DNA from: Bacteroidales bacterium
GTDB lineage: Bacteria; Bacteroidota; Bacteroidia; Bacteroidales; UBA932
Length of the DNA: 57,334 nucleotides
Assembly (NCBI GenBank): GCA_015060395.1
Contig: SUYP01000019.1
Location: 1 to 57,334, forward strand
Direction: 5' to 3'
The notes under the pieces are model-generated. The model saw nothing but the letters and a program-made list of their open reading frames with translations. It was not told the DNA's origin and ran no database searches. Both the position numbers and the translations under genes were made by a program. Numbering within the stretch: position 1 is the stretch's first letter; the number at the start of each line of letters is the position of its first letter. Below are positions 45,386 to 52,380 of the stretch, piece after piece.

Positions 45386-47383
45386 ATGGCAACAACAGGA
45401 AAAATTGGAGTAACTACCGAGAATATCTTCCCGGTGATCAAGAAATTTCTTTATTCGGACCACGAGATCTTCCTCAGGGAGCTTGTGGCTAATGCAGTGG
45501 ATGCGACACAGAAGATGAAGGCTCTGGCCGCTTCAGGAGAATATGCGTCTGAACTTGGAGATCTTTCTGTCCGCATCGAGCTTGATGAGACTGCGAAGAC
45601 CCTCAAGGTAATCGATAGCGGTATCGGTATGACTGAGGACGAGGTTGACAAGTACATCAACCAGATCGCCTTCTCTTCAGCAGGGGAGTTTCTTGAGAAA
45701 TACAAGGACCAGCTCAGCAGCATCATCGGTCATTTCGGTCTCGGATTCTATTCGGCGTTTATGGTGGCCGAAAAGGTTACGATCGAGACACTTTCCTGGA
45801 AAGAGGGAGCAAAGGCAGTGAAGTGGACTTGTGACGGTTCGCCTGAGTATGATATGGAGGAGTGTGACAAGTCTGACAGAGGTACTGTCATAACCCTTTA
45901 CATCGCTGATGATGAGAAGGAATTTGCGGAGAAGAAGCGTATCGAGGGCCTTCTGAACAAGTATTGCAAGTTTATGCCTGTACCTGTGGTCTTCGGAAAG
46001 GAGCAGGAGTGGAAAGATGGTAAATATGTTGATACTGAGAAAGATAATGTGATCAATAAGGTCGAGCCTCTCTGGGCCCGCAAACCAGCCGATCTCAAGG
46101 ATGAGGATTATAACGAGTTCTACAGGACCCTCTATCCGATGGCGGAGGAGCCTCTCTTCCATATCCATCTTAATGTGGATTATCCTTTCAATCTTACCGG
46201 TATCCTTTATTTCCCTAAGATCAAGAACAATGTCGAGATCTCGCGCAACAAGATCCAGCTCTATTGCAACCAGATGTTCGTGACCGATTCCGTTGACAAT
46301 ATCGTTCCGGACTTCCTGACATTGCTTCACGGAGTCATCGATTCGCCGGATATCCCTCTGAACGTGTCCAGAAGCTATCTTCAGAGTGATGCCAACGTAA
46401 AGAAGATTTCTACATATATTACGAAGAAGGTGGCAGACCGTCTTGACGAGATCTTCAGGAATGAGCGTCAGCAGCTCGAGGAGAAATGGGACAATCTCAA
46501 GCTCTTCATCGAGTATGGAATGCTTTCTGACGAGAAGTTCTGCGACAGGGCGATGAAGTTCTGCCTCCTGAAGAATACCGAAGGAAAATATTTCAGCATC
46601 GATGATTATAAGAAGGCGATAGAGGGAGAGCAGACTGACAAGGATAAGAAGGTGGTATTCCTTTATGCTACGGATGTGGAAAGCCAGTATTCATTCGTTG
46701 AGGCTGCAAAGGCCAAGGGATATGACGTGCTCCTTCTTGACTGCCAGCTTGACAGCCATTTCGTGAACCTCCTCGAGACAAAGGTGGAGAATGCGCGTTT
46801 TGCACGTGTGGACTCCGACAGCATCGACAATCTCATTGCCAAGGAGGAGAAGATAAAGCCTCAGCTTTCAGAGGCAGATCAGGAGGATCTTTCAGTGATC
46901 TTCCAGGCTGTGCTTCCGAAGGAGAACCAGTATTATGTCCAGGCTGACAATCTTGGTGAGAATGCAGCTCCTATCCTTATCACCCAGAGCGAGTTTATGC
47001 GCCGTTACCGTGAGATGTCCGCAATGGGCGGTGGAATGAATTTCTATGGCGAGATGCCAGCGATGTATAATATCACCGTCAATATGCAGAATCCTCTTGT
47101 AGCGAAGGTTATGGCTTCTAAGGCAGTGGATGTGGCTCCGGCTCAGGTGATTCCGGATGCAGCGGAGGATGCTTCGGAAGATGTGAAGAGGACGGTTACC
47201 GAGGCCAAGGAAACTGCTGCAGCTGCTCATAAGTCTGATCTTGAGGCGTTTGCCGGTGATAACGAGATTCTCAAGCAGATCACTGATCTTGCGCTTCTGG
47301 CTAACGGAATGCTTAAAGGAAAAGACCTCAGCGAGTTCATTGCAAGAAGTGCCAAGGTCGTTGAGGATGCTTATCTGAAATAA
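45386..47383 (+). CDS. htpG: Molecular chaperone HtpG (Hsp90)
   Basis: A 665-residue ATP-dependent chaperone. The GHKL ATPase site is intact: ELVANAVDATQK (catalytic Glu and Asn/Asp), DSGIGMTEDEV and GHFGLGFYSAFMVA. The middle domain has LNVSRSYLQSDANVKK with the catalytic Arg, and the C-terminal dimerisation domain follows. The last four codons and the stop are part of the left arm of the palindrome at 47370-47496, so the final residues of the protein are shared with that repeat. Confidence 0.97.
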   Translation: MATTGKIGVTTENIFPVIKKFLYSDHEIFLRELVANAVDATQKMKALAASGEYASELGDLSVRIELDETAKTLKVIDSGIGMTEDEVDKYINQIAFSSAGEFLEKYKDQLSSIIGHFGLGFYSAFMVAEKVTIETLSWKEGAKAVKWTCDGSPEYDMEECDKSDRGTVITLYIADDEKEFAEKKRIEGLLNKYCKFMPVPVVFGKEQEWKDGKYVDTEKDNVINKVEPLWARKPADLKDEDYNEFYRTLYPMAEEPLFHIHLNVDYPFNLTGILYFPKIKNNVEISRNKIQLYCNQMFVTDSVDNIVPDFLTLLHGVIDSPDIPLNVSRSYLQSDANVKKISTYITKKVADRLDEIFRNERQQLEEKWDNLKLFIEYGMLSDEKFCDRAMKFCLLKNTEGKYFSIDDYKKAIEGEQTDKDKKVVFLYATDVESQYSFVEAAKAKGYDVLLLDCQLDSHFVNLLETKVENARFARVDSDSIDNLIAKEEKIKPQLSEADQEDLSVIFQAVLPKENQYYVQADNLGENAAPILITQSEFMRRYREMSAMGGGMNFYGEMPAMYNITVNMQNPLVAKVMASKAVDVAPAQVIPDAAEDASEDVKRTVTEAKETAAAAHKSDLEAFAGDNEILKQITDLALLANGMLKGKDLSEFIARSAKVVEDAYLK

Positions 47384-47496
47384 TATTTGTCCGGCAGATA
47401 TTCCGGTGACCCCCGCCTCCCTGTCGGGAGGCACCCCCTAGCCGGGGGTGGCACGTCACCTACATATTCTGCCGGACAAATATTATTTCAGATAAG
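47370..47496. repeat. Cloverleaf-like intergenic palindrome, copy B
   Basis: A 28-bp perfect inverted repeat (47371-47398 with 47468-47495; one more pair outside) surrounds stem GGTGAC/GTCACC (47405-47410 with 47455-47460) and a 44-base core. The core has two ideal hairpins: GCCTCCC-TGTC-GGGAGGC and CACCCCC-TAGCC-GGGGGTG. The arms contain the last codons and stop of htpG on one strand and of folE on the other, read in different frames of the same sequence. Copy A lies at 41027-41134. Confidence 0.9.
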
Positions 47497-48072
47497 GTTA
47501 AGGAATTCGTTGCGGGTACGCTCGTCGCGTAGGAATATACCGCTGAAGGCCGATGTGGTGGTCACTGCATTGGCCTTCTGCACACCTCTGAGGGTCATAC
47601 AGGTATGCGAAGCCTCAATCACAACGGCAACTCCGAGCGGATTCAGCGTATCCTGAATACAGTCGCGGATCTGAGTCGTGAGTCTCTCCTGTACCTGCAG
47701 ACGACGGGCGAAAGTCTCTACGACACGCGCGATCTTGCTCAGACCGGTGATTGTACCGTTAGGAATATATGCTACGTGAGCCTTGCCTATGAAAGGCATT
47801 ACGTGATGTTCGCAGGTAGAGTAAAGCTCTATGTCCTTCACAAGAACCATCTGCTGGTACTCCTCATTGAACATCGCGCTGCGCAAGATCTCGGCACCGT
47901 CCTGCTGCGAGCCGTGAGTCAGGAACTGAAGGGCCTTGGCCACTCGCTCAGGAGTCTTGACCAGACCTTCACGCTCGGGATCTTCGCCGAGAAGCCTGAG
48001 AATTTCCTTGTAATGCTCTGCGATTGCGGCAGTCGTCTGCTCGTCGTATCTTTCTTCTTTCAAATAAGCCAT
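47488..48072 (-). CDS. folE: GTP cyclohydrolase I
   Basis: A 194-residue enzyme that opens GTP to dihydroneopterin triphosphate, the first step of folate/pterin synthesis. Zinc ligands are in [18 protein letters not shown] (Cys and His) and the later Cys in [24 protein letters not shown] block is present as [14 protein letters not shown]. The length is normal for the homodecameric type. Its final codons lie in the right arm of the intergenic palindrome shared with htpG. Confidence 0.97.
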   Translation of the reverse strand: MAYLKEERYDEQTTAAIAEHYKEILRLLGEDPEREGLVKTPERVAKALQFLTHGSQQDGAEILRSAMFNEEYQQMVLVKDIELYSTCEHHVMPFIGKAHVAYIPNGTITGLSKIARVVETFARRLQVQERLTTQIRDCIQDTLNPLGVAVVIEASHTCMTLRGVQKANAVTTTSAFSGIFLRDERTRNEFLNLI

Positions 48073-48176
48073 TTAGCTGATATTTTATGTCAAAATGATC
48101 TGATTTATCCCTGTCCTTATATGGTGGTACGGAACTTGTGCCACACCCTTTCGGGAAGGAATTGAAATATTTTATG

Positions 48177-48184
48177 CAAAAATA
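48177..48184 (-). promoter_or_regulatory. -7 box for folE
   Basis: TATTTTTG on the minus strand, about 105 bases before the ATG at 48072. Confidence 0.35.
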
Positions 48185-48217
48185 GCAAAAAGAACCTCAT
48201 CATTAATTTTTTTTGTC

Positions 48218-48225
48218 TATATTTG
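48218..48225 (+). promoter_or_regulatory. -7 box for the DUF2795 gene
   Basis: TATATTTG, 63 bases before the ATG at 48289. Confidence 0.55.
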
Positions 48226-48288
48226 CGCCCCCTTAACGGGATGTATATGCTTAAATATTGATAATTAATAATTTAAACTTATAAGACT

Positions 48289-48510
48289 ATGTATTGGACA
48301 CTTGAACTTGCATACCGTCTGGAAGACGCTCCCTGGCCAGCAACAAAAGAAGAGCTTATCGACTACGCAACCCGTTCCGGCGCACCTCTCGAGGTCGTTG
48401 AGAACCTTGAAGAGCTTGAGGACGACGGCGAGATCTACGAAAGCATCGAGGACATCTGGCCAGACTATCCTTCAAAGGATGACTTCTTCTGGAACGAGGA
48501 AGAGTATTAA
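48289..48510 (+). CDS. DUF2795 domain protein
   Basis: A 73-residue acidic protein. Residues 15-55 (PWPATKEELIDYATRSGAPL...ENLEEL) match the DUF2795 pattern, a small helical domain found across bacteria, and short versions like this one are strongly conserved in Bacteroidota. The tail YPSKDDFFWNEEEY is highly acidic. The function is unknown. It marks the end of the core region; the recombinase gene begins 165 bases downstream. Confidence 0.9.
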   Translation: MYWTLELAYRLEDAPWPATKEELIDYATRSGAPLEVVENLEELEDDGEIYESIEDIWPDYPSKDDFFWNEEEY

Positions 48511-48545
48511 TAGTTAACTATCCTGATTTTCAGATAGATACACTT

Positions 48546-48577
48546 ACCAAGGGCGATTCGGAAGGATCGCCCTTGGT
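48546..48577 (+). terminator. Hairpin after the DUF2795 gene
   Basis: A 12-bp perfect stem (ACCAAGGGCGAT/ATCGCCCTTGGT) with an 8-base loop. No T-run follows, so termination is likely but not typical. Confidence 0.6.
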
Positions 48578-48618
48578 GCGTTCTGACCGCATTCAGTGGC
48601 ATTTCGTCGAATTCAGAC

Positions 48619-48647
48619 TTACCAAGATTTTTACCAAATAGTTACCA
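48619..48647 (+). repeat. Iterated TTACCA motifs before the recombinase
   Basis: TTACCA occurs at 48619, 48631 and 48642, spaced 12 and 11 bases apart, about one helical turn; a further copy is at 48544 and an inverted GGTAA at 48661. Such phased short repeats resemble arm-type integrase sites. Confidence 0.4.
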
Positions 48648-48648
48648 T

Positions 48649-48656
48649 TAAATTTG
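48649..48656 (+). promoter_or_regulatory. -7 box for the recombinase gene
   Basis: TAAATTTG, 19 bases before the ATG at 48676 and directly after the TTACCA repeats, so binding there could repress the gene. Confidence 0.5.
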
Positions 48657-48675
48657 TAACGGTAATAGTTGTATT

Positions 48676-49989
48676 ATGAGTAAGGTGAAAACGAAGATTC
48701 CAAGCGGGAGTCTGACACTTCTGACAAAGCCAAATGCGGCGGGAGAGTGCGCAGTATATCTGCGCTATTACCTCGGTAGTTACATTAAGAAATCTACCGA
48801 CATCTGGGTCAATCAAAAAGATTGGGACAGTAAAAGACAATGTGTGAAGTCTTCAGCAAAGAACGCTGCGCGTATTAATGCAAGACTCTATGACATCAAA
48901 GGAGAAATCGACAAAGCGCTTCTTGATTACGATGGTCCGATAACGATTGATGTCATACGCTCGATTATGTGCGGTGATGACAATAGCGAAGTTCAACTTC
49001 ATTCGATCAAAACCTGCTTCATCGAATATGCCAGGTATGTCAATGATATGAAGTATACCAAAAAAGCATATGGGTATTCCAGTTGGTATAACAAGGTAAA
49101 ATTTATTGATGCATTTGAAACATTCATCAAACACTTTCTCAAGAAGAAACGCTTTACTCTCGAAGATCTCAATGTCAGCATTTTCGACGAATACATTAAG
49201 TACAAATACGAAGTGCGTAAAAACAAAGCTCCTGAAGCCGTTAATAAATCCTTGGTACCTTTATATGAAGCAGTAAAGAATGCGACTATTTGCGGGATTG
49301 TTCCGCCTCAAGTCTCTGCACCTATATGTGATAACTTTGTACCTACCAGAGAGGTTGAGTACGATCCGGATACAGAACACGACGATAAAGTCAGATACTT
49401 GACTGATCAACAGATTGAACAGTTAAAAGTGTATCAATCCAAGTTGAAGCATCAAAGAAGTTATGAGATTATGGATTACTTTTTCTTTTCGTATTATGCT
49501 TGTGGTATGCGCTTGTCGGACCTTATGACCCTTGAATGGAAACACATCGATTGGGATGCACGAGTTATAAGAAAAAGACAATTCAAGACTAAAAGATTCC
49601 CGGATGTACTGCCACCTTTATGCGAACCAGCTTTAAAGATACTTCGCAAATGGGAAAAATATGGAAGGAATAAACGATTCGTATTTGATATGCTTCCTGA
49701 AGACTATGATCTAAAGGATCAAAACAGATTGTTTATGGATCGTAACTCGAAAGATAAAACGATAAACACCTCACTTAAGGGTGCCCGACTGTATCTTGGC
49801 ATAAGTACATCTTTATCAATCCACGTTGCCAGGCATTCGTTTGCGGTACGAGCAATCAACAAAGGTATCTCAGTATATCTTGTCAGTAAGTTATTGGGAC
49901 ACACATCTATTCTTTCAACAGAGAAAACCTATGCAAGGTTCATCAAAGAAAAAGTAGATAATGACACAAAGCTTTTATTCGAATTCTAA
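48676..49989 (+). CDS. Tyrosine recombinase / site-specific integrase
   Basis: A 437-residue recombinase. The N-terminal part resembles the arm-binding domain of Bacteroidota phage/transposon integrases (INPUT pattern VYLRYYLGSYIKKST...WDSKRQ). A SAM-like core-binding domain covers about 110-215. The catalytic domain has R279 (CGMRLSDL), H383-x2-R386 (HVARHSF), H409 (LLGHTSI) and the nucleophile Y419 (TEKTYARF). All residues needed for strand exchange are present. It is likely the integrase of the accessory segment that follows, or an invertase; flanking att repeats were not identified. Confidence 0.93.
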   Translation: MSKVKTKIPSGSLTLLTKPNAAGECAVYLRYYLGSYIKKSTDIWVNQKDWDSKRQCVKSSAKNAARINARLYDIKGEIDKALLDYDGPITIDVIRSIMCGDDNSEVQLHSIKTCFIEYARYVNDMKYTKKAYGYSSWYNKVKFIDAFETFIKHFLKKKRFTLEDLNVSIFDEYIKYKYEVRKNKAPEAVNKSLVPLYEAVKNATICGIVPPQVSAPICDNFVPTREVEYDPDTEHDDKVRYLTDQQIEQLKVYQSKLKHQRSYEIMDYFFFSYYACGMRLSDLMTLEWKHIDWDARVIRKRQFKTKRFPDVLPPLCEPALKILRKWEKYGRNKRFVFDMLPEDYDLKDQNRLFMDRNSKDKTINTSLKGARLYLGISTSLSIHVARHSFAVRAINKGISVYLVSKLLGHTSILSTEKTYARFIKEKVDNDTKLLFEF

Positions 49990-49992
49990 CCC

Positions 49993-50019
49993 TCAGCCAC
50001 AACAACGGTGGCTGATTTT
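49993..50019 (+). terminator. Terminator of the recombinase gene
   Basis: An 8-bp perfect stem TCAGCCAC/GTGGCTGA with loop AACAACG, followed by TTTTC. Confidence 0.8.
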
Positions 50020-50129
50020 CATTAAAATAAATATTTACCACCATAAAATAAATTTTAACCTCCCCTCAAAAGAATAAGAAAAGTCCAATGATTATAAAAA
50101 AGAGAAAAAGTTTCCAGCATTTCACCACA

Positions 50130-50137
50130 TAAATTTG
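50130..50137 (+). promoter_or_regulatory. -7 box for the phosphoribosyltransferase gene
   Basis: TAAATTTG, 42 bases before the ATG at 50180; -33 element unclear. Confidence 0.45.
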
Positions 50138-50179
50138 GCGGTTCCCTCGACTCTGCCATAACTTCATACGAAAAAAGAT

Positions 50180-51022
50180 ATGGAAGAAGCAATCGCAATC
50201 ATAATTGTCACTATTACTATACTTATCTCTAACTGGCGAATCCGAAAGTGGAAGAAAGAAGCAGCTACTGCATACTTCATAATTGGGCAGAAAGCCACCA
50301 CCTCTGACGAAAGCGAATGGGCCTACCGCAAAGCCTTCAAATACGGCCACACTAATGCAAAACTATTCTACATCTATGCAGCGGCCAACACATTCAGCGG
50401 ACGCAAGCCCTTAACACCATTCACCATTACCTCGGACAAAGGCGAAAGCCCCATAGTCGCCATATTCTACGACTATTATATCCGCACCAAGCATTTACCT
50501 TACGCCAGCGACATCCAACAAGAAATCACCCAAAGGGTTCTGGAACTCAAAGATGGTCTCAACCCCTCATCAGACCTATACTCAGAAGCCCTACGAACAC
50601 TTGAAGCCTATTTCAACGAGAATTGGAAAACTCCGCAAGGTCCAACTATCATCTTTATGCCCTGCAGCAGCGAACAGGCCTACTTCAATCGTTTCGCCAC
50701 GCTTGCCCGGAGCCTAAGTCAAAGATATCATTACAATACCGCTATCGATGCAATCCAATACACTAACTCACGTAGCAGCAAACATCGCAGTCAAAACCGC
50801 AACGCTATTGAGTCAAATTCCAACATAGTAATATCGCCGAAGATCATCGGCAAGCAAGTAATAATAATAGACGATGTGATCACGACCGGCAACAGCCTTC
50901 ACCAATTCGCAAAAGAACTCCGCACCTACGGCGTAACGATCAAAGCTGCTGTCTTTCTCGCTCAGACAGCCAAATATCCGACAGATAAAGAACTATTTCG
51001 TGAAATTAGAAAGATTACTTAA
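50180..51022 (+). CDS. Membrane-anchored phosphoribosyltransferase-like protein
   Basis: A 280-residue protein with an unusual layout. Residues 4-18 are a single hydrophobic segment, followed by basic residues (RIRKWKK), so the rest should face the cytoplasm. Residues about 25-145 look alpha-helical with no family recognised. The C-terminal 130 residues are a type I phosphoribosyltransferase fold, with the PRPP-binding motif VIIIDDVITTGNSL at 227-240 (Asp231/Asp232). ComF-like proteins have this fold but lack the membrane anchor. Its 3' end overlaps the convergent 136-residue gene by 8 bases. Substrate and role are unknown; its place in an accessory region suggests a mobile or defence function. 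Confidence 0.75.
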   Translation: MEEAIAIIIVTITILISNWRIRKWKKEAATAYFIIGQKATTSDESEWAYRKAFKYGHTNAKLFYIYAAANTFSGRKPLTPFTITSDKGESPIVAIFYDYYIRTKHLPYASDIQQEITQRVLELKDGLNPSSDLYSEALRTLEAYFNENWKTPQGPTIIFMPCSSEQAYFNRFATLARSLSQRYHYNTAIDAIQYTNSRSSKHRSQNRNAIESNSNIVISPKIIGKQVIIIDDVITTGNSLHQFAKELRTYGVTIKAAVFLAQTAKYPTDKELFREIRKIT

Positions 51023-51425
51023 GTACGGAAACAAAAGACTTAGGCAAACACACATTCTCCAACCCCACAGTTCCAGCAAACAAAGGGGCAATGTCCTTAT
51101 CCCTGAATCCGGCAATCCCACATCCTATGCGGGTCACATAAAAGAACAGCTCCGGATGTTCACCAGCAAAAGCAATGAACTCGTCCACGTATGGCTTGAT
51201 CGTTTCTACCCCTCCTTGCATAGTAGGAATCGCATAGCTCTGTCCACGAAGTCCGACACCACATCCCATCACAGCACCAAACTTCTTGAAAGCCACATAC
51301 GCAGCTCCACCTCCGTGCATCCCTGCCAGATTGCTTCCGAAAACAAACACCTCATCTTCACGAAGTTCCTCGATCATATCAGGCGTATGCTCCGGTCTCT
51401 CTACACCATTATATAATATAGCCAT
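51015..51425 (-). CDS. A1S_2505-like phage nonstructural/macro-like protein
   Basis: A 136-residue cytoplasmic protein. The pattern EVFVFGSNLAGMHGGGAA, then GVGLRGQSYAIPTM, then FFYVTRIGCGIAGF and IAPLF is that of the A1S_2505 family, found in phages and bacteria and distantly like macro (ADP-ribose binding) domains. The glycine-rich loops fit a nucleotide-ribose ligand. It has a perfect palindrome just before its start. It converges on the phosphoribosyltransferase gene, and both could act on the same ribosyl-type metabolite, which is speculation. Confidence 0.8.
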   Translation of the reverse strand: MAILYNGVERPEHTPDMIEELREDEVFVFGSNLAGMHGGGAAYVAFKKFGAVMGCGVGLRGQSYAIPTMQGGVETIKPYVDEFIAFAGEHPELFFYVTRIGCGIAGFRDKDIAPLFAGTVGLENVCLPKSFVSVLK

Positions 51426-51443
51426 TGTTTTTTATCTTGATTC

Positions 51444-51470
51444 GTCACAAATTTTGCAAATATTTGTGAC
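51444..51470. promoter_or_regulatory. 27-bp palindromic operator candidate
   Basis: GTCACAAAT and ATTTGTGAC, perfect 9-bp arms, are 9 bases apart and end 19 bases before the start of the A1S_2505-like gene. Site and size suit a dimeric repressor. Confidence 0.5.
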
Positions 51471-51556
51471 AATTGCAATGTGGCAATGATATTTTACACG
51501 GCGTGAAAAAGGAAGAATGCCCGGTGGCACCCATCTTGAAAATAGAATAATAAAGA

Positions 51557-51745
51557 AGCGTGGGCGCAAGCTTATCCATCCTGGGGCCCTGAGAATGCCC
51601 AATCGCCGATAAGTTCAGCCCACGCTAATGCGTAGGCATTTACTGAACTTATCCGGAGGCGAACGATCTTGAAATTTCTCAGGTTTCAGGTTGCCCGAAT
51701 AAATAGCAAATGCTAACTATGAAAATGTTATCTCTTACCTATGTC
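51557..51745 (-). ncRNA. Candidate structured RNA, 6S-like rod
   Basis: The gene-free stretch 51426-51773 folds into nested perfect stems: GATAAGTTCAG/CTGAACTTATC (51608-51618 with 51643-51653) with AATGC/GCATT inside, TCGCC/GGCGA (51603-51607 with 51658-51662), then across a large asymmetric bubble CCTGAGAA/TTCTCAGG (51588-51595 with 51676-51683). A rod with a central bubble is the layout of 6S RNA. An alternative 9-bp stem, AGCGTGGGC/GCCCACGCT (51557-51565 with 51618-51626), is followed on the minus strand by a T-rich run. The minus strand is favoured by a -7 box at 51758-51751; strand and ends are uncertain. Confidence 0.5.
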
Positions 51746-51750
51746 TATCG

Positions 51751-51758
51751 CAAAGGTA
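51751..51758 (-). promoter_or_regulatory. -7 box before the candidate RNA
   Basis: TACCTTTG on the minus strand, about 68 bases before the outermost RNA stem. No matching -33 TTG is present. Confidence 0.4.
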
Positions 51759-51773
51759 AGAATTATTTTGAAA

Positions 51774-52085
51774 TCAGTTACATATCTCCTCACCTGGAAC
51801 AACATCCAGTATCGAATCCACGTAACTCATTTCCAGATGGAAATCCTCAGGAACTGAAATCCCTATCTCCACTAAAAAGTCATACACTCCAGTCCACTTC
51901 TCCCTCCCACAGGAGAATGAAGCGACTCGCGTGATAATGTAGAAGAGTTCTGTCACGCACTCCTGCCTGGCAGTCTCTGCAGACGAAACATCAAGTTCCA
52001 TCTCATTCAAAAGGCCGATGGCCGAATCTAACGCAAGGCATACAGCTCGGCCTTTCGTCAGGATCAAGTAATCTTTTTTGTTCAT
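51774..52085 (-). CDS. 103-residue protein of unknown function
   Basis: The ATG at 52085 gives MNKKDYLILTKGRAVC...; a TTG at 52109 would add eight residues without clear reason. The chain appears largely helical, with acidic patches and no signal peptide or membrane segment. No family is recognised. A promoter at 52258-52226 lies upstream, but an intrinsic terminator (52182-52151) sits between it and the start codon. Confidence 0.55.
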   Translation of the reverse strand: MNKKDYLILTKGRAVCLALDSAIGLLNEMELDVSSAETARQECVTELFYIITRVASFSCGREKWTGVYDFLVEIGISVPEDFHLEMSYVDSILDVVPGEEICN

Positions 52086-52150
52086 AAATCTTAAATTAAA
52101 GTTTACCAATCCCGCCGGCGGCTATAATAATGTATATACATTCCAACAAA

Positions 52151-52182
52151 AAAGCCTGTAAACCCTAAGATTTACAGGCTTT
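52151..52182 (-). terminator. Intrinsic terminator (minus strand)
   Basis: A 12-bp perfect stem AAAGCCTGTAAA/TTTACAGGCTTT with an 8-base loop; on the minus strand the stem is followed by further T. It lies downstream of the helicase gene but also downstream of a promoter at 52233, so it may attenuate the gene at 52085 or end a short RNA. Confidence 0.8.
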
Positions 52183-52225
52183 CCTTCTGGTTTTACCCAC
52201 ATTCCGTCCACTCTTAAAGTTATTG

Positions 52226-52258
52226 CAAAGCTAAATGTTACGCTTCCAAAATCACAAA
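52226..52258 (-). promoter_or_regulatory. Promoter upstream of the 103-residue gene
   Basis: On the minus strand TTTG (52258-52255) and TAGCTTTG (52233-52226) are 21 bases apart, a good match to consensus. Confidence 0.55.
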
Positions 52259-52380
52259 TTATCTGCCTTACACCTTGAACTAATAACCTTACAATATGAG
52301 AGTCAATTCATTGATAATTAGATTATGCCTAAAGTTTAATATTTAGATACATATTGACAATCTTACATAGTGAGGAATTG

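Noticed and set aside
41027..47496. The two intergenic palindromes as a CRISPR array
   Set aside because: There are only two copies 6 kb apart, with no spacer series and no cas genes in the window.
51710..51934. A 74-codon plus-strand frame starting near the candidate RNA
   Set aside because: It overlaps the better-supported 103-residue minus gene by more than half; it has no promoter and no recognisable feature.
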